Shown here one piece after another: positions 32,688 to 40,748 of a stretch of DNA of 64,000 nt. The stretch lies in the NCBI RefSeq assembly GCF_003244315.1, contig NZ_QKWH01000006.1:79015-143014 (forward strand). The letters are read 5' to 3'. Each line of letters begins with the position of its first letter. Position 1 is the stretch's first letter. The position numbers and the translations under genes are program-made. A model generated the notes under the pieces. The model did not search any database and had not been told where the DNA came from. It saw only the letters and a list, made by a program, of their open reading frames with translations. The stretch comes from Xylanimonas oleitrophica (GTDB lineage Bacteria > Actinomycetota > Actinomycetes > Actinomycetales > Cellulomonadaceae).

Positions 32688-33365
32688 TCAGCTGCAGCTC
32701 CACGCGGGCTCCTGCCGGCCGCCGCACGTCTCGCCGAACTGCTCGTACTCGCTGCCGATCTCGGACGACTCGTAGAGGTCGTCGCAGGCCGCCATGTCCC
32801 CGGCGGCGCAGCCGTCCCACAGGGCGTCGAGCGTCGCGTTGTCGCCGTACGTCTGGCCCTGCTCGAACCCGTCGTCCTCCAGCAGCGCCCACCCACCTGC
32901 GGCCCCCAGGCCCAGGAGCATGAGGACGACGAGGAACGCGCCCACCACGATGCTGATCCCGCCGAGCACGATGCCGGCGACCGCCAGGCCCTTGCCCTGG
33001 CGGCCGGTGTTCCTGACCCGGTTGAGGCCCACGATGCCGAGCACCACGGGGACCACGCCGAGGCCGAGGACGCCGGTGACGAGCGCGGCGATCGAGACGC
33101 CGTCGGTGCCCTGGCTCTGCAGGGTGCCGTAGAAGCCGCCGGGCGGGGAGTCGTAGGGGCTCGTCTGCGACGCGGCGTAGGGGGTCGCGGCGCCGGGGGA
33201 GGTGGCGTGCGGTGAGGCGCCGGGAGCCTGCTGGGTGCTGCCGGACGGGTCGGTGGCGCCCTGCGGCGGGGTCGCAGGGCTGTACGGCCCGGTGCTGTGC
33301 GGCCCGGTGCTGTACGGCTCGGGGCGGTCGGGCTGCGACGGGGTGGGGCGGTACGGGTCGGACAC
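32688..33365 (-). CDS. DUF4190 membrane protein with Cys-containing C-terminal domain (copy 2)
   Basis: 225 residues. A long Pro/Ser/Tyr-rich tail (about 1-75) comes before the DUF4190 helices (GVSIAALVTGVLGLGVVPVVLG). The C-terminal domain repeats the pattern of copy 1 (GQTYGDNATLDALWDGCAAG, CDDLYESS, FGETCGGRQ), with four Cys in equivalent places that may form two disulfides outside the cell. GTG start with AAGGAG upstream. The pair looks like a tandem duplication; function unknown. Confidence 0.8.
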   Translation of the reverse strand: MSDPYRPTPSQPDRPEPYSTGPHSTGPYSPATPPQGATDPSGSTQQAPGASPHATSPGAATPYAASQTSPYDSPPGGFYGTLQSQGTDGVSIAALVTGVLGLGVVPVVLGIVGLNRVRNTGRQGKGLAVAGIVLGGISIVVGAFLVVLMLLGLGAAGGWALLEDDGFEQGQTYGDNATLDALWDGCAAGDMAACDDLYESSEIGSEYEQFGETCGGRQEPAWSCS

Positions 33366-33547
33366 GGTCTCTCCTTCGGTCGGCACAGTGTGGCGCGCGG
33401 GGGGTGGCGGACGTGGTGTGCGCCCAGGTGGTGGGCGGGTGAAGAACCTTCGTCCACGATTCGGTCACATGGTGGGACCGCATCGTGAGACGCCGGTTGT
33501 GGGTCTCTGGCCGCGCTGCCTAGCGTGCAGTCCGAAGGTTGGGACGT

Positions 33548-33562
33548 TCTCAAATAATGAGA
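33548..33562. promoter_or_regulatory. AT-rich dyad TCTCA-AATAA-TGAGA
   Basis: A perfect 5-bp inverted repeat around AATAA stands out in GC-rich DNA about 30 bases before the leader peptide. It could be an operator overlapping a -10 region of the sulfur operon. TAGCGT at about 33520 is a further -10 candidate. Confidence 0.4.
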
Positions 33563-33594
33563 TGCCCAGGTGTCGACGACCGAGGAGGAACGCC

Positions 33595-33678
33595 GTGCGC
33601 AGCACCCAGCCCGCCCCGCGCCCCGCCGTCGGCCGTGCCCTGCCCTGCTGTCGAATGCAGCCCCGCGCCGGCAGGTGA
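33595..33678 (+). CDS. Leader peptide with tandem Cys codons
   Basis: A 27-codon frame starting at GTG, with an excellent ribosome site (GAGGAGG, 33582-33588, six bases away). Its product contains ALPCCRMQP, with TGC TGT at 33646-33651. Cys-containing leader peptides that sense charged tRNA-Cys are known upstream of actinobacterial sulfur-uptake operons. Here about 100 bases separate it from the first transporter gene, room for an attenuator. Cysteine-dependent control is inferred. Confidence 0.6.
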   Translation: MRSTQPAPRPAVGRALPCCRMQPRAGR

Positions 33679-33683
33679 CGCGA

Positions 33684-33759
33684 CGGCCCCGCGTGGGCCG
33701 CGACCTCCGGCGCCGCCGCCCCCGCGGCCGCCCGGAACCCCCGGTGGTCGTGCACGACC
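33684..33759 (+). promoter_or_regulatory. Possible attenuator hairpins after the leader peptide
   Basis: CGGCCC-CGCGT-GGGCCG (33684-33700) and the palindrome GGTCGTGCACGACC (33746-33759) can form separate hairpins between the leader stop and the ATG at 33779. They could mediate attenuation or sequester the weak ribosome site; no alternative pairing was proved. Confidence 0.35.
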
Positions 33760-33778
33760 GAGACCCCAGGACGTCACC

Positions 33779-34678
33779 ATGACCAGCACGCTCAGCCCGC
33801 TCTCCACCGAGGCTCCTGGCACCGCCGCCCGGTCCGCCCCCGGCACCGCCCACGCCGTCACCGTCGAGGCCGTCGAGCGGACCTTCGCCACCCCCACCGG
33901 TCCGCGGCAGGTGCTGCGTGGCCTCGACATCACCCTGCGCGCCGGGGAGATCGTCGCGATCGTGGGCCCCTCCGGCTGCGGCAAGTCCACGCTCCTGCGC
34001 CAGGTCAGCGGCCTCGACACCCCGACGTCGGGCCGCATCCTGCTGGACGGGACGCCCGTCGTCGCCACCGACCCGCGCACCGCCGTCGCCTTCCAGGAGC
34101 CCCGGCTGCTGCCGTGGCGCACGCTCGCCCAGAACGTCGCCCTCGGGCTGCCCCGCGCAGGGGCAGGCGTGGGCACCCGCCGCCAGGCCCGCCAGGAGCG
34201 CGACGAGCGCGTGGCCGAGCTGCTGCGCCTGGTGGGCCTGGAGGCGTCCGCCGACCTGCGGCCCCGCCAGGTCTCCGGCGGCATGGCCCAGCGCGCGTCG
34301 CTCGCCCGAGCCCTGGCCCGCAACCCCGGCGTGCTGCTGCTCGACGAGCCGTTCGGTGCCCTCGACGCCCTGACCCGCCTGCGGATGCAGGACCTCCTGC
34401 TGGAGATCCACGCCGCGCAGCCCACCACCGTGCTGCTGGTGACGCACGACGTCGAGGAGGCGCTGTACCTCGCGGACCGCGTGCTGCTGCTGCGCTCGCT
34501 CGCCACCCCCTCCGCCGTACCAGGACCAGCGCCCGGCCCCGCAGGCTCTGACGCCGGGAGCCTCGCCCGCGTCGTCGACGTGCCCGGCGCCCGCCCCCGC
34601 GACCGCGCCGACCGCCAGCTCGCCGAGCTGCGGGCCGAGCTCCTCGAAGGGCTCGGCGTCGACACCCACCACGGCTGA
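33779..34678 (+). CDS. ssuB: Sulfonate/nitrate/taurine-type ABC transporter ATP-binding protein
   Basis: 299 residues. Walker A GPSGCGKSTLL, Q-loop AVAFQEPRLLPWRTLAQNV, signature VSGGMAQRASLARALA, Walker B GVLLLDEPFGALDALT and switch THDVEEAL. The RLLPW Q-loop and the FGALDALTR block are typical of SsuB/TauB/NrtC. It energises the permease encoded two genes downstream. A long N-terminal extension (about 1-25) is Ser/Thr/Ala-rich. First structural gene after the Cys leader. Confidence 0.9.
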   Translation: MTSTLSPLSTEAPGTAARSAPGTAHAVTVEAVERTFATPTGPRQVLRGLDITLRAGEIVAIVGPSGCGKSTLLRQVSGLDTPTSGRILLDGTPVVATDPRTAVAFQEPRLLPWRTLAQNVALGLPRAGAGVGTRRQARQERDERVAELLRLVGLEASADLRPRQVSGGMAQRASLARALARNPGVLLLDEPFGALDALTRLRMQDLLLEIHAAQPTTVLLVTHDVEEALYLADRVLLLRSLATPSAVPGPAPGPAGSDAGSLARVVDVPGARPRDRADRQLAELRAELLEGLGVDTHHG

Positions 34679-34701
34679 CCGGCCCCACCGGCCCACGGCC
34701 C

Positions 34702-34752
34702 CGTACCCCGCACGCACCCGTACCCCGCACGCACCCGTACCCCGCACGCACC
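34702..34752. repeat. Three perfect tandem copies of a 17-bp unit
   Basis: CGTACCCCGCACGCACC is repeated at 34702, 34719 and 34736 between the ATPase and binding-protein genes. There is little secondary structure within one unit. It may set spacing or mRNA stability between the cistrons, or may only be a slippage product. Confidence 0.9.
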
Positions 34753-34764
34753 GAAGGAACCCCC

Positions 34765-35790
34765 ATGCGCAACCGCACCGCACGCCTCGCCACCGCCGTC
34801 GGCCTCGCCGCCGCGACCATGCTGGCGTCGGCCGGCTGCGTCGCGGGGGAGAGCGGGCCGGCAGCGGCCGGTGCCGCCGAGGGCTCCGAGTGGAGCACCA
34901 CCGAGCTCACCATCGACTTCGCCACCTACAACCCGCTCAGCCTCGTGGTGCGGGACCAGGGGCTCATCGAGGAGCGGCTCGGCGACTCCGTCGAGGTCAC
35001 CTGGCTGCAGTCCGCCGGCTCCAACAAGGCCAACGAGGCGCTGCGCTCCGGGGCGCTCGACGTCGGCTCCACCGCCGGGTCGGCCGCGCTGCTCGCCCGC
35101 GCCAACGGCTCGCCCATCAAGACGATCGACGTGTACAGCCAGCCCGAGTGGGCCGCCATCGCCGTGAGCCCCGACTCGGGCATCACGTCGGTCGCCGACC
35201 TGGCCGGCCGGTCCGTGGCCGCCACCAAGGGCACCGACCCGTACTTCTTCCTCCTCCAGGCGCTCGAGGAGGCCGGCGTGGACCCCGCCTCCGTCGAGGT
35301 GCAGAACCTCCAGCACGCCGACGGCCGGGCCGCGCTCGACAACGGCTCCGTGGATGCCTGGTCCGGGCTGGACCCGATCCTGGCCGCCGCTGAGCACGAG
35401 TCCGGCGCCGAGCTGCTCTACCGCAACGTCGACTTCAACACCTACGGCTTCCTCAACGCGACGGAGGACTTCGTGGAGAACCACCCCGACGTCGCGCAGG
35501 TCGTGGTCGACGCCTACGAGGAGGCGCGCGCCTGGGCGATCGAGAACCCGGAGCAGGTGTCCGCCCTGCTGGCCGAGGTCGCGGGCATCGCGCCGGAGGT
35601 CGCCACCACCGTGATCGAGGAGCGCACCCACCTGGACATCGACCCCGTGCCGGGCGACGCCCAGCGCCAGGTGCTCGAGGTGGTGGGCCCGATCTTCGTG
35701 GAGAACGGCGACGTCGCCTCGCAGGAGGCCGTGGACGCCGCCCTCGGGTCCCTGTTCGAGACCCGGTTCGCGCAGGAGGCGGTGTCCTGA
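34765..35790 (+). CDS. ssuA: Sulfonate-type ABC transporter substrate-binding lipoprotein
   Basis: 341 residues. Lipobox-like ASAGC (Cys about 24). An SsuA-like periplasmic-binding fold: TIDFATYNPLSLVVRDQGL, VTWLQSAGSNKANEAL, SGALDVGSTAGSAALLA, SVAATKGTDPYFFLLQALEE and GSVDAWSGLDPILAAAE. SsuA proteins bind alkanesulfonates or other sulfur esters; the exact ligand is not predictable. The gene follows a GAAGGAA ribosome site and overlaps the permease start by one base (TGATG). Confidence 0.9.
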   Translation: MRNRTARLATAVGLAAATMLASAGCVAGESGPAAAGAAEGSEWSTTELTIDFATYNPLSLVVRDQGLIEERLGDSVEVTWLQSAGSNKANEALRSGALDVGSTAGSAALLARANGSPIKTIDVYSQPEWAAIAVSPDSGITSVADLAGRSVAATKGTDPYFFLLQALEEAGVDPASVEVQNLQHADGRAALDNGSVDAWSGLDPILAAAEHESGAELLYRNVDFNTYGFLNATEDFVENHPDVAQVVVDAYEEARAWAIENPEQVSALLAEVAGIAPEVATTVIEERTHLDIDPVPGDAQRQVLEVVGPIFVENGDVASQEAVDAALGSLFETRFAQEAVS

Positions 35791-36689
35791 TGTCGGCGCC
35801 CGTCCCCGACGTCCGCAGCGACCTGGTCGACCCGCCGCGCGAGGTCACGCACGTCGGTCCCGGCCGTGGCGGCCAGGTGAGTGCCGCCGACGTCGCGGCC
35901 GGCCCGACGGCGGCCGGCGCCCGCCCCGGCCTGCTCTCCCGCCGCGGCGCGGTGGTCACCCTCGGGCTGGTGGTGCCGGTGGTGCTGCTCGCCGCCTGGC
36001 AGGCGGTCACGGCCTCCGGGCTGGTGCCGCCTTACCAGCTTCCCGGGCCGCTGGCGGTGTGGGACGCCGCCGTCGACCTCGTGCAGCGCGGCCAGCTCGG
36101 CACCCACGTGGCCATCTCGACCCAGCGCGTGCTGATCGGCTTCGCCATCGGTGCGCTCGCGGGCCTGGCGGTGGGTGCCGTCGTCGGGCTCTCCCGCCTG
36201 GGGGACGTGCTGCTGGGCCCCACCCTCGCGGCGATCCGCGCGGTGCCGTCCCTGGCGTGGGTGCCGCTGCTGATCCTGTGGCTCAGGATCGGCGAGGAGT
36301 CCAAGCTGACGCTCATCGCGATCGGTGCGTTCTTCCCCGTGTACACCACCGTCTCGGCGGCGCTGCGGCACGTGGACCCGCAGCTCGTGGAGGCCGGGCG
36401 GTCCTTCGGGTTCCACGGGTGGTCCCTGTTCCGCACCGTGCAGCTCCCGGCGGTGCTGCCGTCGCTCGTCTCCGGCCTGCGGCTGGCGCTGGCCCAGGCG
36501 TGGCTGTTCCTCGTCGCGGCCGAGCTCATCGCGTCGTCGATGGGCCTGGGCTACCTGCTGACGGACTCGCAGCAGAACGGTCGGGTGGATCGCATCCTCC
36601 TGGCGATCGTGCTGCTGGCGCTGCTCGGCACCGTGACGAACGCGGTGGTGGGCCTCGTGGAGAAGAGGCTGCTGCGGAGGTGGGCATGA
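35790..36689 (+). CDS. ssuC: Sulfonate-type ABC transporter permease
   Basis: 299 residues. An N-terminal hydrophilic extension (about 1-50) precedes six membrane spans. Family marks are AIRAVPSLAWVPLLILWL and the EAA loop around VDPQLVEAGRSFGFHGWSLF, as in SsuC/TauC. It forms the channel with the ATPase and binding protein above. The ATG shares its A with the preceding TGA; its own stop overlaps the acyl-CoA synthetase start (ATGA), showing tight translational coupling with the metabolic genes. Confidence 0.92.
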   Translation: MSAPVPDVRSDLVDPPREVTHVGPGRGGQVSAADVAAGPTAAGARPGLLSRRGAVVTLGLVVPVVLLAAWQAVTASGLVPPYQLPGPLAVWDAAVDLVQRGQLGTHVAISTQRVLIGFAIGALAGLAVGAVVGLSRLGDVLLGPTLAAIRAVPSLAWVPLLILWLRIGEESKLTLIAIGAFFPVYTTVSAALRHVDPQLVEAGRSFGFHGWSLFRTVQLPAVLPSLVSGLRLALAQAWLFLVAAELIASSMGLGYLLTDSQQNGRVDRILLAIVLLALLGTVTNAVVGLVEKRLLRRWA

Positions 36690-38749
36690 GCGCCGCACCC
36701 CAGCTGGTCGCGGAGGCGCGCCTGGTCGAGTCGCGCGTCTACCCGCCGCCGGGCGCCTTCGCCGCGCAGGCCAACGTGGGCCCCGACGTCTACGCCTCTG
36801 CCGCCGCCGACCCTGTGGCGTTCTGGGAGGAGGCGGCGCGCCGCCTCGACTGGCACACCCCGTGGCACACCGCGCACACGTGGTCCCCTCCGGTGCACGA
36901 CGACGCCACCGGGGACCTGACGGTCCCCCGCGCCACCTGGTTCGACGGTGGCCGGCTCAACGTGGCCGTCAACTGCGTGGACCGGCACGTCGCGGCCGGC
37001 CGTGGCGGCAAGGTGGCCCTCTACTTCGAGGGCGAGCCCGGTGATCGCCAGGCGGTCACGTACGCCGACCTCCAGCGCCGGGTGGCACAGGCCGCCCACG
37101 CCCTCACGGAGCTCGGCATCGGCCCCGGCGACCGCGTGGTGGTCTACCTGCCCGTGCTCGTGGAGACCGTCGTGGTCGCGCTCGCCTGCGCGCGCGTCGG
37201 CGCCGTCCACAGCCTCGTCTTCGGCGGGTTCTCCGCCGAGGCCGTGCGGTTCCGGCTCCAGGACACGGGCGCGAAGCTGCTCGTCACCAGCGACGGCCAG
37301 TTCCGGCGCGGCAAGGCCGTCGAGGTCAAGTCGGCCGCCGACGCCGCGGCAGCCGGCCTCGACCACGTGGAGCACGTGCTCGTGCTGCGCCGCACCGGCG
37401 ACGCCCTGGGCACCGACGTGCCGTGGACCGAGGGGCGCGACGTGTGGTGGCACGACGTCGTCGACCCCCAGCCCGAGACGCACGAGCCGGAGTTCTTCGA
37501 CGCCGAGCACCCGCTGTTCGTCATCTACACCTCCGGAACCACCGGCAGGCCCAAGGGGCTCGTCCACACCTCCGGCGGCTACCTCACGCACGCGAGCTGG
37601 TCCCACTGGGCGGTGTTCGACGCCAAGCCCGACGACGTCCACTGGTGCACCGCCGACCTCGCCTGGGTCACCGCCCACACCTACGAGATCTACGGGCCGC
37701 TCTCCAACGGGCTCACGCAGGTGATCTACGAGGGCACGCCCGACGCCCCGCACCGCGAGCGCCACCTGGAGATCATCGAGCGCTACGGCGTCACGGTGTA
37801 CTACACGGCGCCCACCCTGATCCGCACGTTCATGACGTGGTTCGGGGACGCGCTGCCCGCCCGAGACGACGGCACGGCCTACGACCTGTCGTCGGTGCGC
37901 CTGCTCGGCACCGTGGGGGAGGCGATCAACCCCGAGGCGTGGGTGTGGTTCCGCCGCACGTTCGGCCGGGACGAGACGCCCGTGGTGGACACGTGGTGGC
38001 AGTCGGAGACGGGCGCCGCGATGGTGGTGCCGCTGCCGGGCGTCACGGTGCTCAAGCCGGGCTCGGCCACGGTGGCGCTGCCCGGCATCGACACCGCGGT
38101 GGTGGACGACGACGGCCGGCCCGTGGGCCCCGGCCGTGCGGGCACGCTCGTGGTGCGGCGGCCCTGGCCGGGCATGGCCCGCACGGTGTGGGGCGACCCG
38201 GAGCGCTACCGCGACTCCTACTGGCGGGCGTTCGCCGGCAAGGGCGAGCACGGCGGCTACTACGTGGCCGGCGACGGCGCCACGCTCGACGACGACGGGT
38301 ACCTGTGGGTGCTCGGGCGGCTCGACGACGTCGTCAACGTGTCCGGCCACCGGCTGAGCACCATCGAGATCGAGTCGGCCCTCGTGGCGCACCCGGCCGT
38401 GGGCGAGGCCGGCGTGGCGGGCGTGCAGGACCCGGTGACGGGGCAGGCGGTGGCGGCGTTCGTGACGCCGTCGGGCGCCGGTGCTCCGGACGCCGACGCG
38501 CTGCGGGCCGCCGTCGCCACCGCCATCGGGCCCGTCGCCAAGCCGCGGCACGTCGTCGTCGTGCCCGAGCTGCCCAAGACCCGCAGCGGCAAGATCCTGC
38601 GCCGACTGCTCGCCCAGCTCTGGGACGGCCACGAGCTCGGCGACACCACCTCGCTGCAGAACCCGTGGGCCGTGGACGCCGTGCGCGACGCCGTCGCGCA
38701 GCACCGCGCCCAGACCCCGCAGCACCACCCCGAGAGAAGGACCGCATGA
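36686..38749 (+). CDS. Acetyl-CoA synthetase family enzyme (AMP-forming)
   Basis: 687 residues, standard Acs length. ACAS N-terminal domain (about 25-90), then YTSGTTGRPKG as P-loop, acyl-pocket segment DTWWQSETGAAM with the Trp that normally limits the pocket to short acids, hinge region GRLDDVVNVSGHR and the regulatory Lys in PKTRSGKILRR. It forms an acyl-CoA from a short acid, ATP and CoA. Placement inside a sulfonate-import operon, coupled by ATGA overlaps on both sides, suggests it acts on a compound from the imported substrate, or supplies acetyl-CoA for O-acetylhomoserine; both are inferences. Confidence 0.88.
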   Translation: MSAAPQLVAEARLVESRVYPPPGAFAAQANVGPDVYASAAADPVAFWEEAARRLDWHTPWHTAHTWSPPVHDDATGDLTVPRATWFDGGRLNVAVNCVDRHVAAGRGGKVALYFEGEPGDRQAVTYADLQRRVAQAAHALTELGIGPGDRVVVYLPVLVETVVVALACARVGAVHSLVFGGFSAEAVRFRLQDTGAKLLVTSDGQFRRGKAVEVKSAADAAAAGLDHVEHVLVLRRTGDALGTDVPWTEGRDVWWHDVVDPQPETHEPEFFDAEHPLFVIYTSGTTGRPKGLVHTSGGYLTHASWSHWAVFDAKPDDVHWCTADLAWVTAHTYEIYGPLSNGLTQVIYEGTPDAPHRERHLEIIERYGVTVYYTAPTLIRTFMTWFGDALPARDDGTAYDLSSVRLLGTVGEAINPEAWVWFRRTFGRDETPVVDTWWQSETGAAMVVPLPGVTVLKPGSATVALPGIDTAVVDDDGRPVGPGRAGTLVVRRPWPGMARTVWGDPERYRDSYWRAFAGKGEHGGYYVAGDGATLDDDGYLWVLGRLDDVVNVSGHRLSTIEIESALVAHPAVGEAGVAGVQDPVTGQAVAAFVTPSGAGAPDADALRAAVATAIGPVAKPRHVVVVPELPKTRSGKILRRLLAQLWDGHELGDTTSLQNPWAVDAVRDAVAQHRAQTPQHHPERRTA

Positions 38750-40068
38750 GCGACCACCGCTTCGGCTTCCGCACGCGTGCCCTGCACGCCGGCGGCATCC
38801 CCGACGCCACCACCGGCGCCCGCGCCGTGCCGATCTACCAGACGACGTCGTTCGTGTTCGACGGCACGGACGACGCCGCCAACCTGTTCGCGCTGCAGAA
38901 GTACGGCAACATCTACAGCCGCATCGGCAACCCCACCGTGGCGGCGCTGGAGGAGCGCCTCGCCTCCCTCGAGGGCGGCATCGGGGCGGTCGCGACGGCG
39001 TCGGGCATGAGCGCCGAGTTCGTCACCTTCGCCGCGCTGGTGGGCGCCGGGGACCACGTGGTGGCCTCCGCGCAGCTCTACGGCGGCACCGTCACCCAGC
39101 TCGACGTCACGCTCCGGCGCTTCGGCGTCGAGACCACGTTCGTGCCCGGCACCGACCCGGCCGACTTCGCCGCCGCGATCCGGCCCGAGACCAAGGTGCT
39201 GTACACCGAGGTCGTCGCCAACCCGTCGGGCGAGATCGCGGACCTCGAAGGGCTGGCCGCCGTCGCGCACGAGGCGGGCATCCCGCTCGTCGTCGACGCC
39301 ACCCTCGCCACCCCCTACCTGGTGCGGCCCATCGAGCACGGCGCCGACATCGTCATCCACTCGGTCACCAAGTTCCTCGGCGGGCACGGCACCACCCTCG
39401 GCGGCGTCGTCGTCGAGGCCGGCCGGTTCGACTGGGGCAACGGGAAGTTCCCGCAGATGACCGAGCCCGTGGCGTCCTACGGCGGCGTGAGCTGGTGGGG
39501 CAACTTCGGCGAGTACGGGTTCCTCACCAAGCTGCGCTCCGAGCAGCTGCGGGACATCGGCCCGGCCCTGTCCCCGCAGTCGGCGTTCACGCTGCTCCAG
39601 GGTGTCGAGACGCTGCCGCAGCGCCTGGACGCGCACCTCGCCAACGCCCGTGCGGTCGCCGAGTGGCTCGAGGCGGACCCGCGCGTCGCCTACGTCTCCT
39701 GGGCCGGCCTGCCCTCGCACCCGCACCACGAGCGGGCACAGAAGTACCTGCCGCTGGGGCCGGGCTCGGTGTTCGCGTTCGGGGTGAGGCCGGGTGCCGG
39801 GGCGGAGGGGCCCGACGCCGCGCGCGACGCCGGCCGCGCCTTCATCGAGGCGCTCCAGCTCGCCTCCCACCTGGCCAACGTGGGTGACGCCCGCACCCTG
39901 GTGATCCACCCGGCGTCGACCACGCACCAGCAGCTCGCCCCCGAGCAGCTCGCCGCCGCGGGCGTGCCCGCCGACCTGGTGCGCATCTCCGTGGGCCTGG
40001 AGGACGTGGAGGACATCCTGTGGGACCTGGACCAGGCCCTGACCAAGGCGACGGGAGAGGTCCGATGA
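38746..40068 (+). CDS. metY: O-acetylhomoserine sulfhydrylase (aminocarboxypropyltransferase)
   Basis: 440 residues. Cys/Met-metabolism PLP family: TRALHAGGIPDATTGARAVP, IYQTTSFVFDG, SRIGNPTVAALEERLASLEGG, the PLP-Lys segment HSVTKFLGGHGTTLGG and a C-terminal SVGLEDVEDILWDL. The long insert around SWWGNFGEYGFLTKLR is typical of MetY rather than cystathionine gamma-synthase. It makes homocysteine from O-acetylhomoserine and sulfide, or methionine from methanethiol. ATGA overlaps on both sides place it firmly in the operon. Confidence 0.93.
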   Translation: MSDHRFGFRTRALHAGGIPDATTGARAVPIYQTTSFVFDGTDDAANLFALQKYGNIYSRIGNPTVAALEERLASLEGGIGAVATASGMSAEFVTFAALVGAGDHVVASAQLYGGTVTQLDVTLRRFGVETTFVPGTDPADFAAAIRPETKVLYTEVVANPSGEIADLEGLAAVAHEAGIPLVVDATLATPYLVRPIEHGADIVIHSVTKFLGGHGTTLGGVVVEAGRFDWGNGKFPQMTEPVASYGGVSWWGNFGEYGFLTKLRSEQLRDIGPALSPQSAFTLLQGVETLPQRLDAHLANARAVAEWLEADPRVAYVSWAGLPSHPHHERAQKYLPLGPGSVFAFGVRPGAGAEGPDAARDAGRAFIEALQLASHLANVGDARTLVIHPASTTHQQLAPEQLAAAGVPADLVRISVGLEDVEDILWDLDQALTKATGEVR

Positions 40069-40562
40069 GCGGCACGACGACGGCCCGCACGTGGCAGGGG
40101 CCCAGCGCGCCCGAGCGCCTCGCGATCCTGCGGTCCACCAAGAGCATCGCCATCGTGGGCGCGAGCGACAACCCCTCGCGGGCCAGCTACTTCGTCGCCA
40201 CCTACCTGCTGTCCAGCTCGCCGTACGACGTGTACTTCGTCAACCCGCGCGCCACCACCATCCTCGGGCGGCCGGTGTACAAGTCCCTCGCGGACCTGCC
40301 CGTGGTGCCCGACCTGGTCGACGTGTTCCGCCGGCACGACGACCTGCCGGGCGTGGCCCAGGAGGCCGTCGACGTCGGGGCCAAGACGCTGTGGCTGCAG
40401 CTCGGCTCGTGGAACGAGGAGGCTGCCGGGGTCGCGGAGGCCGCCGGGCTGAAGGTGGTCATGGACCGCTGCGTGAAGATCGAGCACGCCCGGTTCCACG
40501 GCGGGCTGCACCTGGCCGGGTTCGACACCGGGGTGATCAGCAGCCGCCGCGCCCCCGCCTGA
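40065..40562 (+). CDS. CoA-binding domain protein (YccU-like)
   Basis: 165 residues with a Rossmann-type CoA_binding_2 fold: SIAIVGASDNPSRASYFVATYL, YFVNPRATTILGRPVYKSL, DLVDVFRRHDDLPGVAQEAV, TLWLQLGSWNEEAAGVAEAAG and VVMDRCVKIEHARF. Members bind CoA and often follow MetY; the biochemical role is unknown. It ends the operon, 10 bases before the first long palindrome. Confidence 0.88.
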   Translation: MSGTTTARTWQGPSAPERLAILRSTKSIAIVGASDNPSRASYFVATYLLSSSPYDVYFVNPRATTILGRPVYKSLADLPVVPDLVDVFRRHDDLPGVAQEAVDVGAKTLWLQLGSWNEEAAGVAEAAGLKVVMDRCVKIEHARFHGGLHLAGFDTGVISSRRAPA

Positions 40563-40572
40563 CCCCCCCTCG

Positions 40573-40637
40573 CCGTTGTGGGCGGGAGACTCGCCGCAAT
40601 CCCGACCGGATTGCGGCGAGTCTCCCGCCCACAACGG
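40573..40637. repeat. Long palindromic element, copy 1 (30-bp stem)
   Basis: Perfect inverted repeat with arms 40573-40602 and 40608-40637 and a five-base loop CGACC. Its inner 29-base arms are identical to those of the copy at 41665-41727. The arm begins CGTTGTGGGCGGGAGACTCG. It sits after the CoA-binding gene and before the AbiEi/DUF559 gene, so it may terminate the sulfur operon, but such a long conserved arm also suggests a repeated mobile or protein-recognised element. Confidence 0.95.
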
Positions 40638-40748
40638 GGACGGGGCGCGGTCTCGTGCTCGTCCACGGACGGCTCCGTGCGTAGGGCTGTCCACAGATCG
40701 CGTCTCGACGCCGGCCCGGCGACGGCAGGCTCCGGCACCGTCCCCGGC

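Noticed and set aside
34702..34752. CRISPR-like repeats
   Set aside because: The units are 17 bp, directly adjacent with no spacers, and no cas gene is present.
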